Virus record (IMG/VR): IMGVR_UViG_3300025598_000125 | Location: 1-29,259 of that record | Direction: 5' to 3' (one strand) | Origin: a virus | DNA: 29,259 nt | In this document: in pieces, positions 17,074 through 23,278 of the stretch | Layout of the letters: each line of letters starts with the position of its first letter | Numbering within the stretch: position 1 is the first letter of the stretch | Notes under the pieces: generated by a model | Databases searched by the model: none | Told to the model about the DNA's origin: nothing | Seen by the model: only the letters and a program-made list of their open reading frames with translations | Position numbers and translations under genes: made by a program

Positions 17074-17109
17074 CGCTTCTTAGGTCTGCCCCAGAGCAGA
17101 TCAAGAAGC
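17061..17109 (+). promoter_or_regulatory. Programmed -1 ribosomal frameshift signal
   Basis: The heptamer T-TTT-TTC (17061-17067) lies in the correct zero-frame register (GAT TTT TTC GAG TAA). It is followed by a 7-nt spacer that contains the zero-frame stop, then a stem-loop at 17075-17109. The stem pairs GCTTCTT (17075-17081) with AAGAAGC (17103-17109) and GGTCTGC (17083-17089) with GCAGATC (17096-17102). That makes 14 pairs (one G-U) with one bulged A and a 6-nt loop CCCAGA. Slip site, spacing and structure all fit known bacterial and phage -1 signals. The -1 frame then stays open for 76 codons with no good start codon of its own. Confidence 0.85.
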
Positions 17110-17297
17110 TCTTAGATTCATATGAAGAGGAATCTATCTCCATAAAAAGGACGGCACTGCACATGGCATGGAACATGCGCGGCGGAGCCACCTATGAGGA
17201 TATATTGAATATGTCCTATCAAGAAAGACTAGAGATCAACAATCTCATAGAAGAACACATGGAAGTGACTAAAAAGTCTCAACTTCCGTATTTCTAA
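17067..17297 (+). CDS. Frameshift-expressed C-terminal extension (tail assembly chaperone-like, gp26 fusion)
   Basis: Seventy-six codons in the -1 frame relative to gp26, ending with TAA at 17295-17297. There is no in-frame ATG until residue 33, so it is most likely made only as a fusion of 274 gp26 residues plus these 76 (350 in all). The sequence is helical and has a distinctive core, HMAWNMRGGATYEDILNMSY, ending KKSQLPYF. This 'MRGG' pattern resembles the short protein found after gp26-type genes in T4-like phages, and the layout resembles lambda G/G-T and P2 E/E+E', where a rare fusion recruits tail components. Function here is inferred from that parallel. An independent start at the internal ATG (17163) is possible but would lose the first third. 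Confidence 0.75.
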   Translation, partial: RVTLLRSAPEQIKKLLDSYEEESISIKRTALHMAWNMRGGATYEDILNMSYQERLEINNLIEEHMEVTKKSQLPYF

Positions 17298-17321
17298 TCT
17301 CATTCATCTCTTACTCTTGAG

Positions 17322-17388
17322 AGTTGTCCTTCGGACAACTATAATGTACCTCACTTCGTTCGGTACATTATTCTCTTTACTCTTTTTT
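17322..17388 (+). terminator. Tandem hairpins, probable terminator of the gp26 operon
   Basis: First hairpin: AGTTGTCC / GGACAACT with loop TTC (17322-17340). Second: ATAATGTACC / GGTACATTAT, 10 bp, 11-nt loop (17341-17371). A pyrimidine-rich tail follows with six T in a row at 17383-17388. They lie 25 nt after the frameshift-product stop. The T run is about 12 nt from the stem, so termination may be inefficient. Confidence 0.6.
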
Positions 17389-17847
17389 AGGCTGCTCTTA
17401 TATGTCTCTTATTGATTATTGATCTGCTGCTCGGGAGCCATGGTAGTGCTGCAACAGCACTACCTAGGATATTGGACTGCTAGCCCTGTATGCCTTTCTG
17501 TCGTCTGTTCCCCGTCATACTAGCTATTTCATGCTGTAATAACGCCACCGGTTGCTCTGTAAGGTTTAATGGGACTGTAGTGAATCTTACTATCTATTGA
17601 TAGCTTTCAGCAACGCATGTCCTGCACCATCAAGACAAAATAGATGCAGGCTCATTCAGGGTTCGCTTAACCTAACGAGAGCCCTGTCGGTATTCCATGG
17701 ACACGAATGTCCAAGCTTACTCCAGATCCGTTGATGGTGTTTCACATCTTCTCAAGGAGAGTCGAGGTACCTCGACCAAACAAATTGTAGGGTTCTGTTG
17801 GAAGCCGTGATCTTCGTGTCAGTTAGTGTAATATGTAGGTCGTATAT
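17389..17847. ncRNA. Structured non-coding region, candidate phage RNA (strand unknown)
   Basis: No frame on either strand stays open for a credible gene in these 459 nt. The region is rich in inverted repeats: GGTAGTGCTG-CAA-CAGCACTACC (17442-17464, 10-bp stem), CTATC-TATT-GATAG (17590-17603), CCTGCA/TGCAGG (17621-17650), CAGGG/CCCTG (17657-17686), TGGACA-CGAA-TGTCCA (17698-17713) and the perfect 16-nt palindrome GTCGAGGTACCTCGAC (17761-17776). No tRNA, tmRNA or self-splicing intron core could be recognised. It sits between converging genes. A structured RNA is the best explanation, but a packaging, origin or decayed-DNA explanation cannot be excluded. Confidence 0.4.
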
Positions 17848-17867
17848 TTAGACTGACTGGGTGTCAA
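17845..17867 (-). promoter_or_regulatory. Possible promoter reading into the non-coding region
   Basis: The minus strand has a perfect TTGACA (17862-17867) and, 15 nt downstream, TATACG (17841-17846). The late-like CTAAATA (17845-17851) overlaps the stop codon of the nuclease gene. Either could start an RNA into the structured region. The 15-nt spacing is short, so this is weak. Confidence 0.25.
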
Positions 17868-18417
17868 TAGTGAGTATATTGCCGGACTTGATGTCTGTTG
17901 TGTTTGATGCTGATGAAGCGTGTGATCTAAGAAGGTCTTTGTTGTGCCTGAAGAAGTTATCAAATTCTATGATTAGCCAATCACCCAATTTAGGTGAACT
18001 ATAGTACGTAAAGTTGTCTGTTACCCATGTATGCTTAGTCTGCACTACGACATATTTGCCTTTGCGATTAAACTTCATGAATAGAATATTACAATCTTCT
18101 GGTTCTGCGACTACCATGAGTTGCCCTAACCATGTATCAAGTTGTTTGCAATCACCAGTCAATACCAGATGAAAGGGGAAGTCCTTGTATGACTTGCACT
18201 CTGCATTAAATCTGGTAAATGACTGTCCAGGAATGATATCTCCTTTGAAAGTTCTAATCTGTCCCTCATCTAGAAATTGCTTGCGAGCTTGGTTCTTGCC
18301 ACCGATATAGGCGCCAGATCCGGGTACCCGTAGAAACTTCTCATCATATGTTTTAGATAAAAAGGCAGCAACGTCTCTCTCGAACGATGAACCTTTTGCT
18401 TTGCTAGGAGATGTCAT
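17848..18417 (-). CDS. PD-(D/E)XK family nuclease, Holliday-junction-resolvase-like
   Basis: The 189-residue protein has the motif order of archaeal Hjc-type and related PD-(D/E)XK nucleases. KGSSFERDVAAFL carries Glu13, a VPGSGAYIGGKN loop follows, then FKGD with Asp60, and finally AECKSYK with Glu73 and Lys75. These residues would hold the metal ion. The remaining part is basic and aromatic, with a Ser/Thr-rich tail. It is located next to the gp46/gp47 recombination genes, where T4 has endonuclease VII (gp49) between genes 55 and 47. It may therefore supply the junction-cutting or DNA-processing activity (inference). It could also be a DNA-degrading enzyme with another target. No homing-endonuclease DNA-binding repeats are seen. 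Confidence 0.7.
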   Translation of the reverse strand: MTSPSKAKGSSFERDVAAFLSKTYDEKFLRVPGSGAYIGGKNQARKQFLDEGQIRTFKGDIIPGQSFTRFNAECKSYKDFPFHLVLTGDCKQLDTWLGQLMVVAEPEDCNILFMKFNRKGKYVVVQTKHTWVTDNFTYYSSPKLGDWLIIEFDNFFRHNKDLLRSHASSASNTTDIKSGNILTIDTQSV

Positions 18418-18433
18418 ATACTAACTTATCTTT

Positions 18434-19078
18434 CTATTTGGGGGTGATAATATTTTTACAGCGGTCATTGTGCCAGCGTTTCATAATGCTAACTCCACCT
18501 ACTGTACCGCAATGCGGACACGTTGAAGTAGTCTGTTTTCCTTTTAGTTTACCTAAACTTTCAGCAGATCGCCTAGCTCTCATTTCTGCTGCTTTTTCAG
18601 CTCCAAATATTTCTTCATACGATTTGCCTTTTTTCTTAACTGACATTAACGCTTTAGTTTTATCGCTATGGGTTTTGTCGTAGAACGGATTCAACGAACC
18701 CTTCATTCTGGAACTATGATTCTTTGCATTTTGTTCTCTTGCTTCAGCATATTCTTCAGGAGATATGGTATAGTTTCGGTCTTGATTTTGACTTTGTTTA
18801 TTCATCATTCTCCACAGTGCAGACCACATTTTACCGTTTTCAGCGTCAGTGGTCATTTCTGTTAATAATCTATGACAAGTGAAATGTTCGGCTGCAGTTA
18901 ACCATACCTTATTATTAATCTGATCACTGCCACCTAAAGATTTCGGGATTATATGATGATCCTCTATATATCCTCGTATTAACATTGCATCTTTTTTCTT
19001 CATAGTTCTAGGGCAAATAGCCTCAGCATTATTAATAATACTATAATACTGATTGTATGCGTCATTTTTGATAAACAT
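18434..19078 (-). CDS. HNH homing endonuclease
   Basis: With the ATG at 19078 the protein is 214 residues. This start has a strong GGAG site 7 nt upstream; an in-frame GTG at 19099 lies upstream of that site and is unlikely. The HNH motif is HHIIPKSLGG (residues 41-50), an Asn near 55-56, and AEHFTCHRLL with His65. The middle has a NUMOD3-like segment (NPFYDKTHSDKTKALMSVKK). The C-terminus is a zinc finger, TCPHCGTVGGVSIMKRWH followed by NDRC, the same type as the one cut off in the GIY-YIG gene at 2477-2593. It is a free-standing mobile gene inserted between gp46 and the PD-(D/E)XK nuclease gene, with its own late promoter. Confidence 0.88.
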   Translation of the reverse strand: MFIKNDAYNQYYSIINNAEAICPRTMKKKDAMLIRGYIEDHHIIPKSLGGSDQINNKVWLTAAEHFTCHRLLTEMTTDAENGKMWSALWRMMNKQSQNQDRNYTISPEEYAEAREQNAKNHSSRMKGSLNPFYDKTHSDKTKALMSVKKKGKSYEEIFGAEKAAEMRARRSAESLGKLKGKQTTSTCPHCGTVGGVSIMKRWHNDRCKNIITPK

Positions 19079-19103
19079 AAGTTCTCCAATAGGATTCACT
19101 TCT

Positions 19104-19111
19104 TATTTATC
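19104..19111 (-). promoter_or_regulatory. Late promoter motif GATAAATA for the HNH gene
   Basis: The minus strand reads GATAAATA (within TGATAAATAAG) 25 nt before the ATG at 19078, between the gp46 stop at 19125 and the GGAG ribosome site. Confidence 0.65.
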
Positions 19112-19124
19112 AGTTGTTTTACAT

Positions 19125-21197
19125 TTAACCGATTTCGGTAGCAGTGCTGTATGTAGTAAATCCTGCTTCTTTAATAACTTTTAGTACACTGGGAACGCGA
19201 CCGGCAAGTTCTTCACGATGACTGACCAACCAGATACTCTTGCTTCTCCTGCGAGACATATCTTTCAGAATAGCCATAGAGTTCTCTACGCCAATGCTAT
19301 CTAATCCAGAATCGATGAGTTCATCAATGAATAGAGTATTGATAGGGAAGTATAGATTTTCCCAGACATCTCTGAATGCGAAAGAAAGACCTAAGATCAA
19401 TCGGTTCCGCTCACCGCGTGAAAGATTATCAAAATCAAGTTCGCGCCCGAGTTCAGTAATTTCAACCGACAAGTCATTCTTGAATATAACGTTATGCGGA
19501 AGACCGATCTTATCTAGATAAGATGTAAGTCTAGCATTGAGGTATGATAGGTTCTGATCAATGATCTTCTTGCGTACAAATGAATCCTTGCTGGTCAATA
19601 GATCAAGCAAGAACTTTAGATGCTCGCCTGTCCTAGTCAAGTCATTGATACGATTGAAGTCGATCTCTTGTAATGCTTTGTTCTCCATCTCGCTGACTTG
19701 TTCTGCATATGGATCTGCCTCTGCATCTTTCGTAGCGATCTGCTGTAACAAACTGGCTACAGTAGTGCGATGTTCGATTGCTTCTGCTTCAGTATCATAA
19801 TGCGTGGCTGGCATCGCTCCCGGCACGATATCAGTGTGTTCTGCGAGTTGATCAGCGTATGGGTCAGTCTCGTTCTGCTTTGCGGTGATCTGATTTTGAA
19901 TGTTTGCCAGCTCAGAACTGTGCTTGACTGCTTGTGCTTCAGTCTTATAATGTGTGACAGGCATCTCGCCCAAAATGAACACAGAATTTTTATTTTTTTC
20001 TAGATCATTCTGGAATTGGGCAAGGTCAGCATTCGCAGCAACAAGCAGATTGTGTTTATTTTCTAGAACCTGTGTATGGTTATCAGTGTGAAAATCTTGT
20101 CCACATGTATAACACTTGTTGCCCTCAAGAGTTTTGATTTCGTTTTCTAACTTGTCAATAGTTTTTCGCTCTTTAGCGATGCTGATCCCCAATGCTGCGA
20201 TGTTCGCAGTAATCTTTGCCAGTTCAGCGGATCGAAGATTGTATGCAGCCAAATCAGCGTGAGCCTGTAGTTCAGCATCAATGTCGATATGGCTCAGCTT
20301 GTCATATGACCGCTGCAATACGGTGATGTCTGCATCTCTCTTCTGCCGCCAGGCAACCTGACGAGCGAGAAGAGCATTGTGCATATCTTTCTTCCGCTTG
20401 TTCTCATTATAAGTAGCAAGGGCACGATGCGCCTGTAGTTCAGCATCGATATCGATCTTGCTCAACTCATCATAGTCACGGATGAAGCGATTTAGGTCTT
20501 CTTCGTGCTTCTTTAGCCACAGCGTCTGCCTGCGCTTCAGGCTTTCGATCTGTTCTTGAACACGCTTGTTGGCTTCTTCGATGGCCTTTACTTTGAACTC
20601 TTCTAGTTGAATGTTATCTTTATTGTCTCGAATTTTCTCTTTGATGCGCTCTGCTTTCTCAGATAGCAGAGTGATGCCCAGCAACTGTTCGATGATCTTG
20701 CGCTGCTCACCGGAAGGAAGGGCGAGGAATGGTTCCGAATAGGTATTCAGAGCAACAATGTGCTTGAACATATCAGGCGTCATACCGATAGCACGTTCAA
20801 TCTGAACCTGCGTCTCTTTGTTCTCGCCTTGAGCATCATCCTTGCCCTCTTGAAGATTGCTATTCACATAGAACTTCAGAATATGAGGCTTGCGTCCGCG
20901 TTCGATCTTGTAATCCGTTCCATTAGCAGAGAACTCTAACGTACACATCATACCCTTACCATTGGTACGATTGATCAGATTATCTTTGCGAATGTTGTTG
21001 ATAGGGGAACCAAACAACACATAGGATAAGCCCTGAATGAGGGTGGTCTTGCCAGTACCGTTACGAGCACCGTCACCGCCCAAATCCAGGTTCTCACCCA
21101 AAATGAGCGTGAGTTCTTTGCTATCAAAATTTACTGCTTGCGTTACCGCGCCGATGGAAAGGAAGTTGCGTAGCGTGATATTCTTTAGGATGATCAT
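19125..21197 (-). CDS. gp46: Recombination nuclease ATPase subunit gp46 (SbcC/Rad50 family)
   Basis: This 690-residue SMC-like ATPase partners gp47 to resect DNA ends for recombination-dependent replication. Visible parts: Walker A GARNGTGKTT (43-52), a long coiled coil, zinc hook CYTCGQ (362-367), signature LSRGERNRL (592-600), Walker B TLFIDEL (621-627) and the LVSHRE switch His (657-662). It is longer than T4 gp46 (560 aa). The difference can be traced in part to duplicated segments on both coiled-coil arms: one of about 56 residues before the hook (KIDIDAELQAH at 247 and HIDIDAELQAH at 303), and one of about 50 residues after it (GEMPVTHYKTEA at 410 and GAMPATHYDTEA at 460). Its ATG overlaps the gp47 stop (ATGA). 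Confidence 0.95.
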   Translation of the reverse strand: MIILKNITLRNFLSIGAVTQAVNFDSKELTLILGENLDLGGDGARNGTGKTTLIQGLSYVLFGSPINNIRKDNLINRTNGKGMMCTLEFSANGTDYKIERGRKPHILKFYVNSNLQEGKDDAQGENKETQVQIERAIGMTPDMFKHIVALNTYSEPFLALPSGEQRKIIEQLLGITLLSEKAERIKEKIRDNKDNIQLEEFKVKAIEEANKRVQEQIESLKRRQTLWLKKHEEDLNRFIRDYDELSKIDIDAELQAHRALATYNENKRKKDMHNALLARQVAWRQKRDADITVLQRSYDKLSHIDIDAELQAHADLAAYNLRSAELAKITANIAALGISIAKERKTIDKLENEIKTLEGNKCYTCGQDFHTDNHTQVLENKHNLLVAANADLAQFQNDLEKNKNSVFILGEMPVTHYKTEAQAVKHSSELANIQNQITAKQNETDPYADQLAEHTDIVPGAMPATHYDTEAEAIEHRTTVASLLQQIATKDAEADPYAEQVSEMENKALQEIDFNRINDLTRTGEHLKFLLDLLTSKDSFVRKKIIDQNLSYLNARLTSYLDKIGLPHNVIFKNDLSVEITELGRELDFDNLSRGERNRLILGLSFAFRDVWENLYFPINTLFIDELIDSGLDSIGVENSMAILKDMSRRRSKSIWLVSHREELAGRVPSVLKVIKEAGFTTYSTATEIG

Positions 21198-22210
21198 AGG
21201 GTATTATAAATCTCTAACAGAAGTTTGGAATCATAGAAGTCGCTCTCAATATTAGTTATGCTCTCTAGCACGATCTGATCAACACTTTCGAACTTTATGT
21301 CGCCCGAAACTCCCTCTTGGGTGAGTTGTTCATTCTTGATAGGAATCAGTGATACTTCTCGCAATCCATATTCTGGAATCAAGGTCTCACGGATATAGTT
21401 AGCTTCTTCATATGAGATATCGATATCAAGATGAACGCGAACGCTAGATTTGGGCAAGAGCAATCCTTTTGGGTTATCTAGAACACTACTGAGTTTATGT
21501 ACGCGGAATACGGGTTGTTTAGGCCAAGAATGAAACACCGGATCCTGTCCCCACTCTAGTATCATCATGCCCCGAGCATCATCACCGGCATCTGCATAGT
21601 TGTGAGGGAAAGCATTGCCCATGTACCAGATGTTCTTCTTGCTCTGGCGCTTATGAAAGTGTCCAGAGAATACGGTCTCGAATCCAGTGACATGAGTAGC
21701 ATTCAGCCCACCGTGATCAGGCATCTCCACCATAGCATTCATGAAGAAATGCGGAAGCTCCAGATGCGAGAACAGATACTTGCCGCTAAGTTTGGACAAC
21801 ATCTTGTAATCTTCGCCAACTAACCAGGGAGCGATGATGACATCACCTTCGCTGAACCATTCATTGACGATTACCACATTTGGTAGATGCTTCGCCCATT
21901 CCACTGAGTGAATATCACGACGATCACGATAGTATAGATCATGATTGCCTGGAATGAAATATACGACATCGAACGCTGCACTGAGACGCTCTAGTGCTCT
22001 GAGACCAAACTGAAGGGTATGAATATTGATGCTGGCTCTATGGTGATTCCAATCACCTAAGAACATGCACGTTTCACACCCTTCAGACTTAGCCTTTGTT
22101 ATAAACCAATCAACAAAATCAAGACAATCTGTATTATGTTGTAGGCTATTACTCTTGAGTCCAAAGTGAATATCTGTGAAGACTGCCGCCTTCTTGAATA
22201 GATTTGTCAT
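21194..22210 (-). CDS. gp47: Recombination nuclease subunit gp47 (SbcD/Mre11 family)
   Basis: The 338-residue protein is a two-metal phosphoesterase, the nuclease partner of gp46. The metal-binding motifs are in order: TDIHFG (Asp13, His15), LGDWNHHR, GNHDLYYRD (Asn-His of the third motif) and FSGHFHKR. The length equals that of T4 gp47 (339 aa). It overlaps gp46 by 4 nt, so the two are translationally coupled, as expected for a fixed-ratio complex. No clear Shine-Dalgarno site is seen before the ATG at 22210. Confidence 0.94.
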   Translation of the reverse strand: MTNLFKKAAVFTDIHFGLKSNSLQHNTDCLDFVDWFITKAKSEGCETCMFLGDWNHHRASINIHTLQFGLRALERLSAAFDVVYFIPGNHDLYYRDRRDIHSVEWAKHLPNVVIVNEWFSEGDVIIAPWLVGEDYKMLSKLSGKYLFSHLELPHFFMNAMVEMPDHGGLNATHVTGFETVFSGHFHKRQSKKNIWYMGNAFPHNYADAGDDARGMMILEWGQDPVFHSWPKQPVFRVHKLSSVLDNPKGLLLPKSSVRVHLDIDISYEEANYIRETLIPEYGLREVSLIPIKNEQLTQEGVSGDIKFESVDQIVLESITNIESDFYDSKLLLEIYNTL

Positions 22211-22259
22211 GTCTCTACTATATTACTCTTGATCGCAAAAAACAACGATTATGGATACC

Positions 22260-23150
22260 TTAGTTGTCAAGTTGAAACTTCATATCTCTGTTCTGTCTAG
22301 AGAATGATGGGTTCATATTATTCATCTCTAGGATGTCATCACGGATGTTCTGATTGCGCTTTTCAGTATTCAACACACGGCAGAAAGAGTTCGTGATCGC
22401 AGCAGTATAGTAAGCGAACGGATTAGCACTCTTGGCTTCGTTGAAACGCAGACCTACATAGGTCAACTGAAGTACAGCAGAGTTACGCATCTCATCATTG
22501 TATGTGTATCCACGCCAGTTGAACTTCATCGCATACTTCTCGCACAGCATCATGTACATGCGAGCCAGCTTGTTGGTGATCTGACCATGATCCTTAGAGA
22601 AATGACCATTGTCGATACCATTCATCCAATGTGACTTACCCACACAGTTGAATGTGCCAGTCTCATCGATCTTGAAATGTTGAAATGGGGGAAAGTTCAC
22701 CTTTACATGGACCATGTCATCCACATCGCCCTTAGTAGTCTTGTCTTCTAGATCAGAGAAGTCTTCAGCATCATCTTCATCAAACAGAAGGATGTCTTTG
22801 GCAGTCTTCTTCTTGGTAGTCTTTCTTGGTTGCTTCTGTGCGACTGGAATATGATCCCATGTCATCACACGGAACACTAAGTCTTCAGCGAGTATTTCAT
22901 CAGGAGATACAGGCTTACCGGTCTCTTGGGTTAGTCTATTAGCGCGTACTTCTTTCGCAGTTTGGATCTGTTCGGGTTTAGCAGCATGATCTAGACTGTC
23001 TCTGATATCACGATCTGGCATGTCGATTATGAGATCATACCTATGATATTCAGGTTGTGTATAGTAACAATATGTATTTTTGCTCGCGTGGATCTCTTTG
23101 AGAATGTCACGATTGTTCAGATAGTTGATGGTTTTCTTTCTAGTAGTCAC
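22260..23150 (-). CDS. gp55: gp55-like late-transcription sigma factor (region 2 type) with long N-terminal extension
   Basis: The C-terminal part resembles T4-family gp55: ITNKLARMYMMLCEKYAMKF, then FNWRGYTYNDEMRNSAVLQL and NPFAYYTAAITNSFCRVLNTEKRNQ, the sigma region 2 that binds RNA polymerase and melts late promoters. Nearly 190 residues precede it, with an acidic patch (DEDDAEDFSDLEDK) and a basic KTTKKKTAK; T4 gp55 is only 185 aa in total. No region 4 is present. I place the start at GTG 23150, with AAGGA six bases upstream, giving 296 residues. An ATG at 23171 would lie upstream of the start predicted for the TATAAT promoter here. Order gp55-gp47-gp46 is as in T4. The ending MKFQLDN could be a clamp-binding tail, but this is not established. 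Confidence 0.82.
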   Translation of the reverse strand: MTTRKKTINYLNNRDILKEIHASKNTYCYYTQPEYHRYDLIIDMPDRDIRDSLDHAAKPEQIQTAKEVRANRLTQETGKPVSPDEILAEDLVFRVMTWDHIPVAQKQPRKTTKKKTAKDILLFDEDDAEDFSDLEDKTTKGDVDDMVHVKVNFPPFQHFKIDETGTFNCVGKSHWMNGIDNGHFSKDHGQITNKLARMYMMLCEKYAMKFNWRGYTYNDEMRNSAVLQLTYVGLRFNEAKSANPFAYYTAAITNSFCRVLNTEKRNQNIRDDILEMNNMNPSFSRQNRDMKFQLDN

Positions 23151-23173
23151 TGAGATTCCTTCATATATCATGA

Positions 23174-23182
23174 ATTATATCA
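23174..23182 (-). promoter_or_regulatory. Host-type extended -10 promoter for gp55
   Basis: The minus strand reads TGATATAAT, that is, a perfect TATAAT (23174-23179) with the extended-10 TG one base upstream (23181-23182). No good -35 is needed in this class. Transcription would start near 23167, placing the AAGGA ribosome site and GTG 23150 in the leader. Confidence 0.6.
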
Positions 23183-23220
23183 TCACTGTGATCAAAATAC
23201 AACAGCAACGGGTAAAATTT

Positions 23221-23243
23221 GGGCTTTTTTTGAGTGATAAATA
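23221..23243 (+). promoter_or_regulatory. Late promoter GATAAATA with conserved upstream T tract
   Basis: GATAAATA at 23236-23243 is preceded by GGGC, seven T and GAGT. The promoter of the other plus-strand late operon (16175-16196) has GGG, seven T and GACT in the same spacing. It lies 35 nt upstream of the ATG at 23279. Confidence 0.75.
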
Positions 23244-23257
23244 CAATCAGAGAAATA

Positions 23258-23265
23258 TATTTATC
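23258..23265 (-). promoter_or_regulatory. Late promoter motif GATAAATA on the minus strand, facing the plus-strand one
   Basis: The minus strand reads GATAAATA 107 nt upstream of gp55's GTG. Together with the plus-strand motif it forms a perfect inverted repeat, TGATAAATA (23235-23243) and TATTTATCA (23258-23266), with 14 nt between. Confidence 0.55.
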
Positions 23266-23278
23266 ATGGGATTATGAT

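Noticed and set aside
17640-17700. A tRNA gene, suggested by GGGTTCGCTTAACC
   Set aside because: The flanks do not form a 5-bp T stem with a 7-nt loop, and no acceptor or anticodon arm could be placed.
19079-19099. Upstream GTG start for the HNH gene
   Set aside because: The GGAG ribosome site lies inside this stretch, properly spaced for the ATG at 19078.
22213-22245. TTGTTT-17-TATAGT as a host promoter for gp47
   Set aside because: Poor -35 match, and the start point would fall on the ATG with no ribosome site.
23234-23278. GTG start at 23234 for the gp48/54-like gene
   Set aside because: The GTG overlaps the late promoter motif GATAAATA, so it would not be in the transcript; ATG 23279 is in frame.
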